Shown: positions 47,476-62,400 of the stretch, one piece after another
How the letters are laid out: each line of letters begins with the position of its first letter
How positions within the stretch are numbered: position 1 is the stretch's first letter
Source: Siderastrea siderea
Taxonomy: Eukaryota; Cnidaria; Anthozoa; Scleractinia; Rhizangiidae
Assembly (NCBI GenBank): GCA_964030785.1
Contig: OZ034968.1
Location: 63,441,899-63,505,898 of the forward strand
DNA length: 64,000 nt
Direction of reading: 5' to 3'
Translations under genes and position numbers: made by a program
The notes under the pieces: model-generated
The model's input: the letters and a program-made list of their open reading frames with translations, nothing else
Told to the model about the DNA's origin: nothing
Database searches by the model: none

Positions 47476-50400
47476 GTATACAGTTATTAATATGTTTTGA
47501 GAAACTCGCTGCGATTGGTGCACCTGCTCATGCATCAGAATTTACTGGTCTATCAGGTTTTTATTGGTTAGATGTTTAGCTGTGTGAAATAACTTAAACA
47601 GCATTGTAAATTCAAAATATTCATTAATAGGGTTGTTCAAGGTTTTGAGAAATAGTTTGCAGGGGAGAAATTGGTCTCTAGGGGTGTGACTAATTTTCGA
47701 AGTAGCCAGAGAAGTGGAAAAAGTTGCTGAGTTAAATCAGATGTATTAGTATGAATGCCTTGGCTATTAGAATAGTTGGGGTTCAACATATAAATGTCGG
47801 GGGTAATCCTGAGTGCCCCCGTCCTTGTTTAATACTGAAGTGAGTTATGGCTTTGTGTTAGGAAATTATGGTAACAAGCTTGATCAATCAGTACCACCTT
47901 CCTCTTCAACCACTCCGCCCACAAATGCAGTTTATGATGGTTGCTACTATTACTATCTTCCATGGGGTGACACCAAACCTTGTGTGTGCGTGGACAGTCA
48001 CTGGGAAGATATCGCCTTTAGACTGGACAACCTGAATATCTTAACCAGACTATGTGAAAGATTGGTAAGTTCCCAGCCATATCAACATGTATGATTACTA
48101 TTAAGGCTGACTGCGCTTGGCGTTGGTTGACAAAGTGGCGAGAGCTTTCGCTTGGCGTTGGTTGACAAAGTGGCGAGAGCTTTTTAAAGCCAAACACTGA
48201 GCGAAGTAAAGCAAAACCAAGGCAAACGGAAGTTACTTTCAACACGCAATTGATAACTGCTCTATAATAACACGCTCTCGATCGATCCACTCGATCGAGT
48301 CGAACGTGAACTCATCGCCAACTCAGCACTGCGCGCCCCGTTGGTAATAGGAGCTCACGACTGAGCTTCGTAGAATAATTCTGAAGTAGACAAAGGTATG
48401 TCAGTTGGCCATCTTGGTGAACGCTGAAGTTAAAAACAAACCCTTTTGTAAATAAATAAATAAATAAATAATTAAATAACAGTAATTTTTTGTTCAACAT
48501 CTTTCATCAGAAAGTAAGGATTATTGTAGGGTTTTCACCACAGACTCAAAACTTAAAAAGAATCACCTAAACGAATGCAAGTTTAAGCTTTTAGCCAGGT
48601 CCACATCTTGGCGTTCTTTTGGAAAACACCTTGAAACTGAATACATTTAATGTTTAATAAAGTTGTCAACAAACTTGACAAAAAATGTGCAGTCATATTT
48701 GGGCTGTGTTATATATGGCAATGAATGTCTTCTTCAGGGCTCACTCGGGAGTGGTATTCTATTTTAATTATTCCAACAGGAAAGCAACATGGAAAAAGTT
48801 CAGTTGAGTCTAGAAGCCAATGCACCGACAGCTGAAACAGCGTCACTTCTCATAGCTTTGTTAGATCAACTTATACACGACTGCAAGTAAGTGAGACTGT
48901 CTTCTGTGTCCTGTGAAGGTATTTGCAAGTGTCCAGCTAGATTAAACGCCAATAAACGGGCTGTTTTGTTCTTGGTCACTTAGCTCAAGCGGCCTCACAG
49001 TTTGGAGAATTGCAGATGGGGAAGATAAGGAATGGGTGTCTCGAGCTTCTTCTTCCCTGTCAACTACTAAACCTCATCCTTACCTAGTTTTCTGTTTCCA
49101 TTGAGAAAATTTTCCGCATACGTATTGCATTGAAGACTTCACTGGCTTTTGCTTACCCTGCGGTTACACTGTTTCTTGCCTACTTGTAGGAAACCTTTAC
49201 CAAAGGTTGACAGTACTACACCTGGTGTGAACGAGTTGGATTTAAAGATTCAGGAGACGAGAATGATGGAAAAGGTTTGTAGGTTTGATCCAATATTAAC
49301 GACAAGTTGCCCAAATTATTTGACCAAAGTGACCTTCAAATGTGATCTTTGACGTCTTTTCCAGCTGGGGTGTTTTCGAGGAAACTTTGACGTAAATGCA
49401 AGGTAATATGACTTCTTCCTTTCTTTCATTTCCCTTAGTTGGCCATCATGGAGGAGGCAACCAAACTTCGTGAAAGTGCAACGGATGTTGCTGAAGCTAT
49501 GGCAGAAATCGAGGGCTACATGCAGAGATTAAAAGACTTATCTATCGAGGTGCGTTCCTAGTTCGTTTACGTTTCTCAAGTATCGTTGTTTGTTTAATCA
49601 CTTGTGGTGTAGTTTTTGGCGAGACTAAGTTTGCCCGATACAAAGAATAATCAAGGTTGAATTTTGTGTTCGAGGTTAAATTGATATCCCTGCTTGCGTT
49701 GATTGTTAATCCGTACAACAGCGCAGCCTGTCTTGCTACATTTTTGGACTTGCAAGCACCAAGGAAAAGCTATTGTGCAATATGAGTTTGTTTAAACCAG
49801 GTCACTGGCGGTTTGCAACCAATCCCTAGAGATTCAAATGTTAATGGCGTGGCGGTCATGTTGGTGTACCATAACAAAAGGAGTTATTGTTGTTCATGGT
49901 ACACCAACATGACGGCAATGATGAAACGGTAAACCAAGAAGATCGATTACCGCTCTTATTAATTAATTAGAAACACATTCTCTAGAGATCTGTCGTCATT
50001 TGCTCAGTTGTGATCTAACTAGAAGGAAAGTGTGCAAAATGTAGAACAAATTCTTTTCACACACCTGTTCTTTCAGCCTCAGAACAGCATGCCTGATGTG
50101 GTTGTTTGGATGATCAGTGGAACCAAAAGAATTGCATCGTTCCGTATTCCAGCTTCTGATGTTCTGTACGCACCAAACGCAGAGTCTTGTGGTCAGTACT
50201 GTGGCAAGGTCTTCAACATGTTTATGAAGGTAACAGCAGCTACTTGCTTTGCTATAGGGCGATCGTTGCTGACGTCATTGTTTACTTGATGAGAGTCGAA
50301 AATCACGTGTTAAACTAACAGACATCATAAATAGAGAAGGCATGTGAAGTTCATAAAACATAAGAATGGAAACTGGGTTCAAACGATTCATTGTAAGGTT

Positions 50401-53400
50401 ATAACATTTACAGACGTTTATATGGCTTGGTGGCAACTCTCACATGCTGTCTTGTTTTTCGAAAAGGAATCTATATCCTTCAATTTTCCAATATTTCCTT
50501 CATTTTGTCATTTGTTTTTGTTTTCTGTGCTTAATGAAGTTATTGTTGTTATTATAATGAGTACAAAGAATACTTGCTTTCCACACTGTGGCCTGAAGAA
50601 CATGGTGTCCAGAAGTACCAAGTTTTGAAGGTGCCTCAAACCAGGTTTCCAAGTTATTTTTACATGAGTATATTATTTTAAACTAGCGTTGGCATCGTAA
50701 AGCGTCGTTAGTTGTAAGGGAAATTTGTTCGTCAAAAAATTACTGGCATCTAGTTTAGTTGAAAATTCCCTTGTAACAGCTTTAATTACTGATACATGGC
50801 GAGTGTTAACACTAGGAAGTCGTAATTTAGTTATCTGGGTTTCAGTTGTCTTGTCAGTTGAATTGTTCTTCCCTTGTTTAATACGTGCTTTTTGGTATTA
50901 TCTTAGTACCCAGGAAAGAAGCAAATGAACCTAGAAGACTTCCCGGAAGTTCCTGCACATGTCCGGATGATAGTCTGGCTGGGCCTTGAGAAGCACCAAG
51001 AAGCGTGGACCAACAGAGAGCAAACAGAGGGTGACTTCTGTGTTTATGCTGAAACGGTGAATATATTCCCTTGTCTTTCATGTCTCAGATTACTACCGCT
51101 TTAACCTGGGTTGTTTACTTTTATCGTTATGGGAGGGAACATCGTGCAATGTGTTGGTCTTACTGCGTTGGACCTCAGATCTCAAGGTTGGTGGTTCAAC
51201 GCCCAGTCCCTGCCATCGTGTTGTTTCCTTACACAAAAACCTTTACCCCACATTGTCTCTCTCCACCCAGGGGTATAAAATGGGTACCGGCGACATTCTG
51301 CCGGGGGTCACCCTGTGATGGACTAGCATCCCATCCAGGGGGGAGTAACATTATTCTCAGTTGCTTCATCCTACAGAAACCATAAACTCCGGCCGTGTGG
51401 GCCTCCTTCGCTCGTGTGCGACTTTACCTTTTAACTAATCCTGAATGCATTTTAAAGTAACAGGGGTGTGGGTCTGGGGTGTGTAAGGTATGGCTATACA
51501 GGACGTGCTCCACAAAGTGAGTGGTATAAGTAGTATTTTACGACTCAATGACTCGAGTAGTGTATGGGTCCAAGTGTGTGAGTAGTATATATGGTTCACA
51601 TTTAATCCTTAAAAAAGAATAATTAGTATATGTCTTGTATGTGTAAGTAATAAATAAAACAGGGAGTAGCTGTTGATTTTTTCTTATTCCCGCTCATCTG
51701 TTACTGTCTTCTTTCTACGCTAGTATGAAAATCAGATGAATGTGCTTGGTACGTGGACCTCAAAAGGGCTGCCTCGCCCATCTTGGTCAAATTCAAGAGG
51801 AGATGTAAGAATGATACTTTAAATTTGCAATCCACATTCTGTTTGGCTTTACTTTAATCATTGTTCTGAATTTTATAACTACCAAATTTTAGGCAGACTA
51901 GATTCGCTGTCGAAGTGGAGACTCAAGGATTGATGGATATCTAGGTAGGAAGATACGCTAGTTACAGAGTGGGCACGGAGTTTCTTAGGTGGATGATCTA
52001 GAATATTATAGAGAAGACACAACGGCTGTTTATTGTATAATCCCACGAAATAATTATATTTGAAACTTTAACAGGATTCACACTACTTTGCACTGTACTG
52101 CTGTTGGCCCTTGACAAGATTTCTTTCATTGATTTTGAGCAACTTCTTGAATTTTTTTTGACAAGCTTCTGTCTCAACTGACCTGTAAAAGTACAAGAAT
52201 TGTGGCAAGGGGAGTTGTCAATTGTCGGAAAGGGAACAAGGACCTTCACAAATTCACCTCCCACCGTTCTTTCATTTTGATTGCCCAGATGAAGCAGAAG
52301 CAATCGGACTGTTGTCAATAACATGTCAAAACTTTGTAAAATTTATTTTAAAAAACTTTGCAAAGTGGCAAAGGTATGCGAAGCGACGCTGTACGCCGTT
52401 AACCTCTGCAATACCAGTTTCGTTTTCTGTCATCTGAGCTAGGCATCTGTAGAGAGGAGCAAGACAGATACTAGACAGTAGCAACTGTCCTTAATATAAT
52501 GAGAAAGTCAGTTTATTTAGAATAAAATAAAAATTGAGTGGCAATTGGAAAATAATCTTGTTCAAACCGCCACTTTAAGAGTTTATGTCATTCTTCTCTT
52601 GTGTTCAGGCCCGTAGCAGGGGGAGGGGCAGAGCGGGGGCTCGAGCCCCCAGAATTTTTGGAAGTTAAAAAACATTGCAATTAATGTCCCAAAAAATGTA
52701 TAATTAAAGCAAATTAATGTGCAACAGCCAGTCTTGAATTCTGATGCAAGAAGTGCCCTTTATAATTTCACGTTCGACATCTGTTGAGTTGAGTCACTAG
52801 CCATCAGGCAAGTGGGCTTCAAAAATCTACTAGCCCACCGCACATTTCAGTCGTCCAGGTTCCTCGCCAAAGTTTTTCTTCACCCATATCACCTTTACCC
52901 CCTCAGTATAGCTTAAGACTGTGAAGGAGCTTAATACCTTTAATAGCTGAGCGACTGCTGTGTATTTGCTGCAAGCTTTAACCCCATCGTTGTAACACAA
53001 GTCTAAGGAACAAAATTATATTTATCTCGCCAATCGAGTGACAAACGCGACTGACGTGAACGTTTACGAGAATTAGGTAAAACAGGTCCGAAATTCGTAG
53101 CTTAGCTGTCGAAATGTTTGCATTTTAACAAACCTTGTAACTTCAAGAATACCTTTTTAAACTGCTGATGCTTTAAATCTGGTAGATGTTGCCAACAACT
53201 TTGTCGGCGAAAGAGCAAACAGGAAGCAGCTTTTGGCCAAATTTTCAACGAACGATGTCCCCATAGAGGTGTCCTTTTTGACGAAATCGACTCAAACTGT
53301 GGCATTGTGAACAGTGTTAGTTTCTATCTGGTATGAATGTTATGCCTTATGCCTTATGACCTATTTGTTAACGTCTGTATTTTGACTGGGGGGGGGGGAC

Positions 53401-56400
53401 TTTGACTAGGCCAATTTGCTCGGCCCCCCCAGTTATTTCGGCCTTGCTACGGGCCTGCTGTTAATAGCATCTATCCATCTTTTTGTTGTTGTGTCAATAT
53501 CATAGTGATTCATTCACAAGTGTTTAACATTCCTCTATTTTTTCAGTTGAAGTTGTATAAAGACTATTTTGTGCCCCCTCCTGGTTGGCATTTTGAAGGA
53601 GACTGGTTTGTTAACCCAGAGCTCAGGTAATCCTTCGAACGTTGACTAGTTGCGACTTTGTTTTGCTATACATGTTTTTTTCTCAATAGGGAAATGGTAA
53701 ATCTAAAATCATCGTGAATTAATGTTTAGATGTTTTTGACAGTAGATGTAGTTGTTGCAGCTGTGCCTATTGAGGTCGCAATTGTAATTCTTACACATGT
53801 GTGAGATTGGTATCCTTACCCCTCCCCCTGTAGTCTTTTCACAATGTTATGTAGCATAATCACGCGTAGATCGGATTACCAAATAAGGACAACAGCACGT
53901 GCGAGGAGAGAGTTGCGTCTTTGAGCGAAATTAGTGAGTAATCAAGTATTGTTCTGCGAGTTTTTTGGATTAAAACAGTGAAACTACAACGCAAGGTGTG
54001 ATTACTTCGTTTACCGTTGGAGTGTTCGGTAAACACATACATTTTAGTGTTCAGACACTTCAGCCGTGAGAAGTAGTGGCTTCATTTGACGTTCCTTGAA
54101 GCGAACAGTTTTCTCTGGAAGAAAGCTGTGACCGTCGAGGAACAGATAATGTTCTTATGGAAAAATGACCGTGCGTGCATGATTTTAAAGCGAAATAAAG
54201 ATTATTGTCAAAAACATTTACTTCGTTTGATGGTGAATTTTTGGCGTCACCTACACCGTCTTATCCACTAGTTCGTTGATATCCTCTTCTGTTATAACAA
54301 CGAAACGTTTTTTCATGTTAAAAGGTTTACATAAAACATCTTCAATCGGAAGTTTTGAAAATGGCTAGATATCGTTTTAAAAATATTATTTGATATTTCC
54401 CAATTTTAGCCAGGGCATGTTGTGTCATGTGACGCATTTTCACCAATCTCGCAAGTGAAAATATTTGATGAATTATACTCACTGATGAATCAATCTTTCT
54501 TTCACAGCTTGACATATGATCGAGACAGTGGTCACAAGAGCTTCCTTGAGGATGTTTTTGAAAACGAGTCTCGTCTCCCAGGAGGCAGCTGGGGCCCTTC
54601 GTCAGTGCCCTGGACAGATGTGGTGGGTATACTGTCAACTTTTTTTCACCCTCGCTCCTCTGAAATCCTTTTTAATGTTCATATCATTCAAACTAGTCCC
54701 TTTATCTCTTTCACTATCGAGGGCGTGAGGGGTTCAAAACTAGACGGCATTGCCGAATATTATTTTGAGAATATTGTAAGACAAACAGCAACACATAAAA
54801 GAACAGATGGAGTTTCTATTTGAGTGGCCACACTTCGGGGGCAGGTTCACAAACCTGTCCTAAGTCAAGATGAATCCTAAGTATTGTTTCTTAACAATAG
54901 GCCTTTGTTCTCCAACAATGCATAGGACACATCTTATCTCAGGAGGGCTCCATGAATCCAACCCCCGATTCCACCCATGGTATCAAAATTACCATTTTGC
55001 ACAGCATAATTTATAGCGCCACGTGAAAGTAATGCTGGAGCTTTCATTTGAATTGACAGACAGGGATTTCACCCACGAACTCGAGAGTTAACGCCATCTT
55101 GTACAGCGTAATAGAGAGGACCACAAAACGTTACCTCTCTATACCTCTCATTTGAATAGGACACTCGGATCTCATCCAAGCATTCAAAAGTTGGAATAGG
55201 AATAAATGATGAAGTTTGCCACCTGTGGTTAAAAGCAAATTTTAAGACGATTTCCGCTTAACGTTCGAGCAGTAAGTGCAAAAATTAAGTTACCAAAAAA
55301 ATACTTGCAGCACTTTCACATTTTGAGAACAGACAAGAAGAACTTATCGTTACTTTTGCTCCCAAGTGGACCCCGCGAGAGAAAATTGGATTTGAAGTTA
55401 TCCATATTTCAATTAAAAAGACGCTTCATGTCAGTTCAAAACAAAATGGCGCCCGTTTTTAGCATACTTTTACGAAATTTGAAATTAATTTTCTTGAGAA
55501 TGCTTGAGAATTTCATCGCGGGGTCACTTGGGCAAGTGAACTAGAGTGAGATGTTTCAAATAGCATTTAAAATGTTACCGTGCTATGAGTAGTTTTTTAG
55601 TAAATATTTTTTGCACCTATTGCTCGAACGTTGAGCGGAATCCGTCTTAAACATCCGTCTTTGCTTGTGTAGCTTGGCAAGGCTTCTCTAAATCCTTTAC
55701 ATTGTTTACATGTGTATAGAGCGGTTTTCAATTGAGTGTCGAAAGTAATTCGTGTTTTGCTTTGGTTTTGCTTTACTTCGCTCTGTGATTGGTTAAAAAA
55801 TCTCGCGCCACTTTCTCGACCAATCAGGAGTAAAACTCAAACCAATCAGTCGCGACTTGCTCGCGCTCGCACGTTTTTTCCCGCGCTTGACGCCAGTAAC
55901 ATGTACTTGCTTCGAGTTCTGATTGGTTCATTGGGTAATTTGTTTTTGTTGTGATTGGCTGGGATAATTACTTTGGTTTTGGTTTTACGACACTCATTTG
56001 AAAAGCGCTATATGCGTTCCTTCTAGCGCGGTGATGCAGTGACAGCCAGGGATGAAATAGCGTGTCCAGAAGATTGGCAATGGACCACAGACTGGGCAGT
56101 GGATTTAAACCGAGCTGTGGATGAAGATGGTGATCTATTAAAATTGTTTATCTCGACTGTTTTGTTATTTTTGAATTTCTTTGACCTCCTAGGAGGTCAA
56201 AATTAGAGAAACTGGACCAACTGAATACCGAGAAGGTCCGCATAAAGCACTGTTTGACAGCTTTCGTTAGATGTACACCTAATTGCAATAACGTTGTCAT
56301 ACAAAAATGAAAAAAGGTAAAAGAAAAAACCCAAATAGGAATAAATTAGGCACGCTAACTACATTCAGGGAATTGCTATGACGATTGGCTAAAGTTCAAA

Positions 56401-59400
56401 AGGTCTTTTAGGTGGCCAATTTAACTTGTTTCAACTCATTTGATATCAAATTGAAGTATCACACCTTCGTCCATAAGTGCTTTGACATGTATGAAGATCT
56501 AAGAATGCAATTTGCATGGCTAATTAATTAATTCCTATTTGGCTTTTTTCTTTATTCTTTTTTCCTTTTTTGTATGACAACGTTATTGCAATTAAGTGTA
56601 TACACTTTTGGATTTTAGTCAAAGACTCAAATCACATAAAATGGCTCAAGACCTTGGTGAGAATGGGCTATAAATTTCATACAGTCGAACTTTTCATAAG
56701 GCACCACCCAAAATGTCAGAAGAAGTGATCGCTTAGGAGGAGCAGTCACTGAAGAGACGTCTCGAATGCAGTGATTTGACTTACAAAGAAATTCGGTATC
56801 ATGGGCAAGCGGGCAAAAATAGAGACAAATGATTACGAAGGGTGGTCGCGTAGGGAGGTTCGACAGTATTTCCTTATTTTATACTAAATCTCGATGTACT
56901 TTCCGGCAAATTTACAGTGCTTGTTTTGCAGGTTATGAGTATACCGTCGAGGCCACATTTGGTGGATATGGGCCTGTAGAAAAGACGTACCACTTGTGTC
57001 GGAGACGCAGATGGGTCAGAAACAGAGTGGTGGTGAGAGATTCAAAGGTGGAAGAGGAAGAGGTAAAACAGGACACTTGGGCATTAATGTATATATACAT
57101 TTTTTTCACTTTTTCATCAATTGAAGACGGTTTCTACAAGATTACAGCTGTACAATAATAACCATTAATTGATTATTATGATTATACAACGGACTGCACG
57201 TTTTGATTGGTCAAGACGCATGAATTATATAATGAGCTGCAAAGTTCTGCGCGCGCGATTTTTCACTACGACGATTTTTAAGGCAATTTTTTTTAGTACG
57301 TCAAAACGTGGTAAGAACATTAGGCACACTATACTCGCCCGCGGCTTGTAGCGTACATACCCACATATATGTTCTTACGTACTACATTTTGACGTCATCT
57401 GTGCGATACAGGGAACACACGCACCGTCAAGTGGAATCTATTTGTTAAGTAGTATATGATGGCACGTAGGTGGTCAGAAACAGTGGTGAGGAGGGACAGC
57501 CTGGCCTTTCTCACCTTACATTATTAGTCACCGTCTAGCGTTTAAACACGTGACTCAGCGTGCAGCCTTTCTTTGACTTAAGGAAGTTTGTTTATTCTTT
57601 GGAAGAAGTTACGTTCAAAACATTGCACACTTATATTTTACGTTTTCGTGGTAGTTTAGTTTCACGAGGTCTAAAGGCTGTTTGATCGCGTCAACAACAT
57701 GCGATGACTGAATTAGCATTTCACATGTAACGGGTGCGAAGTAAAGGAGCTGCCATCTGTTTTAGTTTAGAATGTCTTGCTTGCGGACTACTTTCACTTA
57801 AACAATCACACTAGAAAAACCACTCTCAGTTACACCGATTTTTTAAAAACTTTAATTGTATATTTGTCAACTGCCAACTGTAGTCTTGATGGTTTCCAAC
57901 ACAGATTCGTGCAGAGCAGCTTGCAAAGGAGGGCTGGGAGTATTCACCAGTCTTCACCATGAAGTTCCATGCAAAAGAACGGAAGATGGATCTAGTGCGA
58001 AGACGACGCTGGCACAGGAAGATGGTCCAGGATGATCCTAGTGCCCCAGCAGTGTTTCACATTGACGTTGGAAGCAAGGATGATGATGTAAGAATAAAGG
58101 AATTAGGTATTATGTTGAAAAATTAAACGCATCATAGCTCAAGACAAAGAGACAAAGAGACAAAGAGTGTCTAATCTTTGAGTGTTGTATATAAATTGAT
58201 TTTTCTTCAACTCTTCCATTTATTCTAAAAAACGATGGTTTGAGGTCTACGTTTTTCCAGAGGTCATGCTTCCATTTTGTTACTTTGTTTAGTAAACAGC
58301 TATCTCAGTGTGTATTATTTCCTCTTTTTTGTTTTAGGATAAGGACAAAGAGACAATGATGAACGCTCCTAGAATGTTTATAACCTTTGATAGTAAGTGA
58401 CAAAATGACATAAGGGTTCAGGAATCACGATTAGTCCTGCACAGTTGTTTACTTTTTACTACTGTTACTTTTTAGAGCCACACAAGTACCAGCTGAGGGC
58501 GTACATCTATCAAGCACGTGATCTCTTAGCTTCTGATGCTGATGGCTTCTCAGGTAAAATGCATAGCGATAGTAAAATTGTCCCAAGATCAGTTTGAATA
58601 ATGACGAAAACGTATTTTTGTTCCATTTTTGCCACGCTCGGTAGCCAAAAGGGCAGAAAATAACAGCAACATTTTTGCCAATCCGTCCGAACGACCATAC
58701 GTTTTTTCGGTCCTAAATGTGAGTTGCAGTCAGTCTTACGACATGGCAAAGTTTAAAAATCCTCGAAAGAAAATCAAAATATTAAAGAATAAGAAGACGT
58801 CTGCACGCAGGTTAGTAAATGTCGTGGACCACGGTTTTCTTTTCTAACTCATGCCAGTTCATGTACGTAATTTTGTCTGCTCACTTTCACAAATTCTTTT
58901 TAGATGATATTGGATGACAGTAGTTACACAGCAAAGACAGTCATGTACTCTTCCCCATTAACTTAGGTTTCTCACGAAGGAGTCAAGTAAATGTGGAAAT
59001 CATTCTATAATGTTTTAATTTGTGAATTACAAGTGTAGTAGTCCTTTGAATGACTTGTTCGAAGTGACTTTTCCTCCATTATGTTTGGTGTTTCTGAAAA
59101 CTTTCAAAATCTTTTTCCTTATTTCAGACCCTTATGCACGAATAGTATTTGGTACTCAGAGTCAAGTCACAGAAACTCTGCCGAGAACAATCTGTCCAAC
59201 GTGGGATCAGACGCTGATATTTGACAATGTTCAAATCTATGGCAGCATTGACAAAGTAGCAAGGAACCCTCCAGAGGTCATCATTGAGCTGTTTGACAAG
59301 GACCCAGTGGTGAGATGATCTTCTTCAGTTTTCAGAAGTTTGAATGGCATTTTATTTCAAATGTAGTAAATTTTCATTTGCCTATTGTAGACTTGAATCT

Positions 59401-62400
59401 ATTAGTCTAGCTGCTATCGTCCAAAATTGTTCACTTTTGTGATAAAAGTATGAAACTTTGCATGATTACTACTGAGCATGTAACAAATAACTTTTGATAT
59501 GGATCCAAGCTGGGTTAAGCTCCGGACTCGAGATCTGCGCATGCCCTAAAATTGCCAACATGGAAACGAGGCTGAAAATCAGATTGTCTTAAAACGGGTC
59601 TCGAAGTACAAAAATAAACTTGAAACTGATATATCAGTTACATGTGTGGTATTTTTTTGTTAGAAAATGCTTAAGATGTGATCACGTGACCTTTCTTTAC
59701 AATTGCGCATGCCGTAAATTACCAATATGGAAACGAGTCTGAAAATTAAAATTGCCTAAAACAGGGAGCGAGCCTATAAAAGGGAAGGCTCCGCTTCCTT
59801 GAAACGCTCGGATGGTTCCAATCTAATTTTGTAATGATAGACGGCGACGTAACCGTCACGCAGTTGATATCAAGTAGAATGTTCATTTGTTTATCCGAAC
59901 AACGAAGGAATAAACCTAGAATAACGTAGGCTGTTGCTACTAAATATATAGTGTACAAAATAATACAAGTAAGCCGTCAAATCTCATTTCACTCTAAAAC
60001 ATTGCAATTTATATGCGAGTCTGAGGTTCTCAACTGGAGTTGATAAACTTCAGATAAACACTAATAAACCCCAGACTAATTTTTCAAATTCTGCGGAATT
60101 ACCAAAACAGCTTCCTCACAGCTAAACTATAAATAAACCAAAGTCGAAGCCTTATACAAATTTATTTCAAGACTTGAAGTCGAATTTCAGTCTGTGAAGA
60201 CGTAATTTGCTGGGACATTTTCCAAACCCGGCTGCTATTACAGTTGGCTTATAATCCAATGCAGGATTCTATGATTTGTTGTGTTCATAATACTCTCCCC
60301 CTTTGGGTTTCTTTCATCGGCTCGAGCTTATTATAAACCATTATACAGAAGATATAGTTTCCCCGAAAAATCTGTGAAGAGTTAGACTGCTATTTGGTTT
60401 ATTTTATACCTCGCTTTGATTTGCAAAAGCGGTATTTATATGAATCGAGTTGTTTATTATTTATCGGTTTTGGTTTGTCTCTATACCAACTGGTATTTCC
60501 CCTCTTGACTCTTTTCGCTTTCAGGAAGTTGTCATTGCAAGAATTGGGGGTGAACATACACGATATTTCCATTTGTGCGATTATTGAAGAATTATCCACC
60601 TATTTCGCCAAGGATAAACTAATTAGTTATCTTGTTCAGCAGCTACCAATTTTGCAAGTAATACAAGAATGTTCAACTCGAAAGTACCGTATTTTTCCGA
60701 TTAAACGCCGGGAGCGTTTATTTAAAACTCGGCCTCGTAAACCCAGCGTTTATTCTAACCCGGCGTTTGTTTAGGGCTCGGCGTTTATTTTTTAAATGCA
60801 TTTTTTCAGTATTGGAAGTTTATTGAACCAAGAACCAAATTGCAACAAAAACGTTCAAAAAATGTGAAACAATGTCATCAACATTGTCTCATATAAGTGA
60901 ATGTGGTAAGTTATTTATCAAAAAAAAAACGTCACTGACAGAAACAGTGATTGAACTCTTCTCAACGTTACGTTTCTCCGTGCATGAAACACGGACGAAC
61001 AAACAGCAAACGTACTGTGCAAGCAATTTACAACGAGGCGATGGCGAGGTTCCTTCTCCATCAGTTCTGAAAAAGGCAAAATTATGGAACGATTCAGTTG
61101 CAAGGAACTGCTGGAGAAACGCTGGAGAAACGCTGGAGAGACCCTCGAGATGATCCTTGCTTGATGTACAAGACCGCAGAAAAGTTACAATGATTTAAAA
61201 GAGATTGACACGATACCTGATGCGTCGTTTGTTTCTTCTGTTTTAGTGAGAAGTACTTTTGTAAGAGGTAGTTCGGTTTAAATATAAGTGTATAAGTTCA
61301 AATATAATGGTAGAAAGAGAACTAGTATGCAGTCACGGCGCATAATCCTGATTCAAGATACCCATGTCGAATAAACGCCAGGACCGCAAATAAACGCCGG
61401 GACCCAAATAAACGCAGGGGGCGTTTATTTTAAACTCGGCCCTGTAGATCCGGCATTTATTCGAGGTCTGGCGTTTAATAGCCTCCCACGCATCTCGTTT
61501 TTAGGGGAGTCGTATTGGGAGGTGGGTAATACGACTCCCCTAAAAACGACTGCGTGGGAGGCTAGGCGTTTAATCGAGAAAATACAGTACGTCCCGTTTG
61601 GTCTGGCAAGTGAGGCAATCAAATACCTCCATCGGCACCTCTAGGGATTTGTGATTGACAGGCTGAACACCTTTTGTAGGTTTGCTTCGTGTTTAAAACG
61701 GGTCTCAGAGTACAAAAATAAACTTGAAACTGATATATCAGAACTTTACATGTGTGGTATTCTGTGTTAGGAAATGCTTAAGATGTGGTCAAGTGACCTT
61801 CCTTTACAATTTTACGCATCTCGCTCAGGATACCTATGGTGGAATGTTAAAGCTAAAGACGTGGTGGCTTAATTAGCACCACTGAAAGTAATTGTTCTAT
61901 CATTTTAATGCTAGGACATGGCTTTTTGCGTGAACCAATCCTGAAAAGATCTAAAATCTACGCATGCACTATTGACACTGCACATGTAAGTGCTGTGGAA
62001 ACACGGTAATTCTATTCAGCTTCACAAAGTTTTTCTTATGACCTAAGGGTTTGATCTGGTACTCTAGGTAGCGGTCAATACAGATTACAGCTGTTGAGAT
62101 CACTGATCAAAACTTCCTAACTACAACAATGTTCTTGGCGATTGATATGAACTAAGAGTCAACTAAAACTTTCTATAGGCTACATACTGTGAGTTTGAAT
62201 AGCTAGTTGCAGTTGCCTCCACAGTTGCACAACCCAGTGCAAGCCAAGGACTCCTGCTGTGAACTCATTCGATGTGGTTACAAAGCTGGTTGTCAGGGAC
62301 GCTGCAAATGCCAGAAAGCCAAACTTACTCACTGGATTGTGCAACTGTGGAGGCAACTGCAACTAGCTATTCAAACTCACAGAATGTAGCCTATAGCAAG

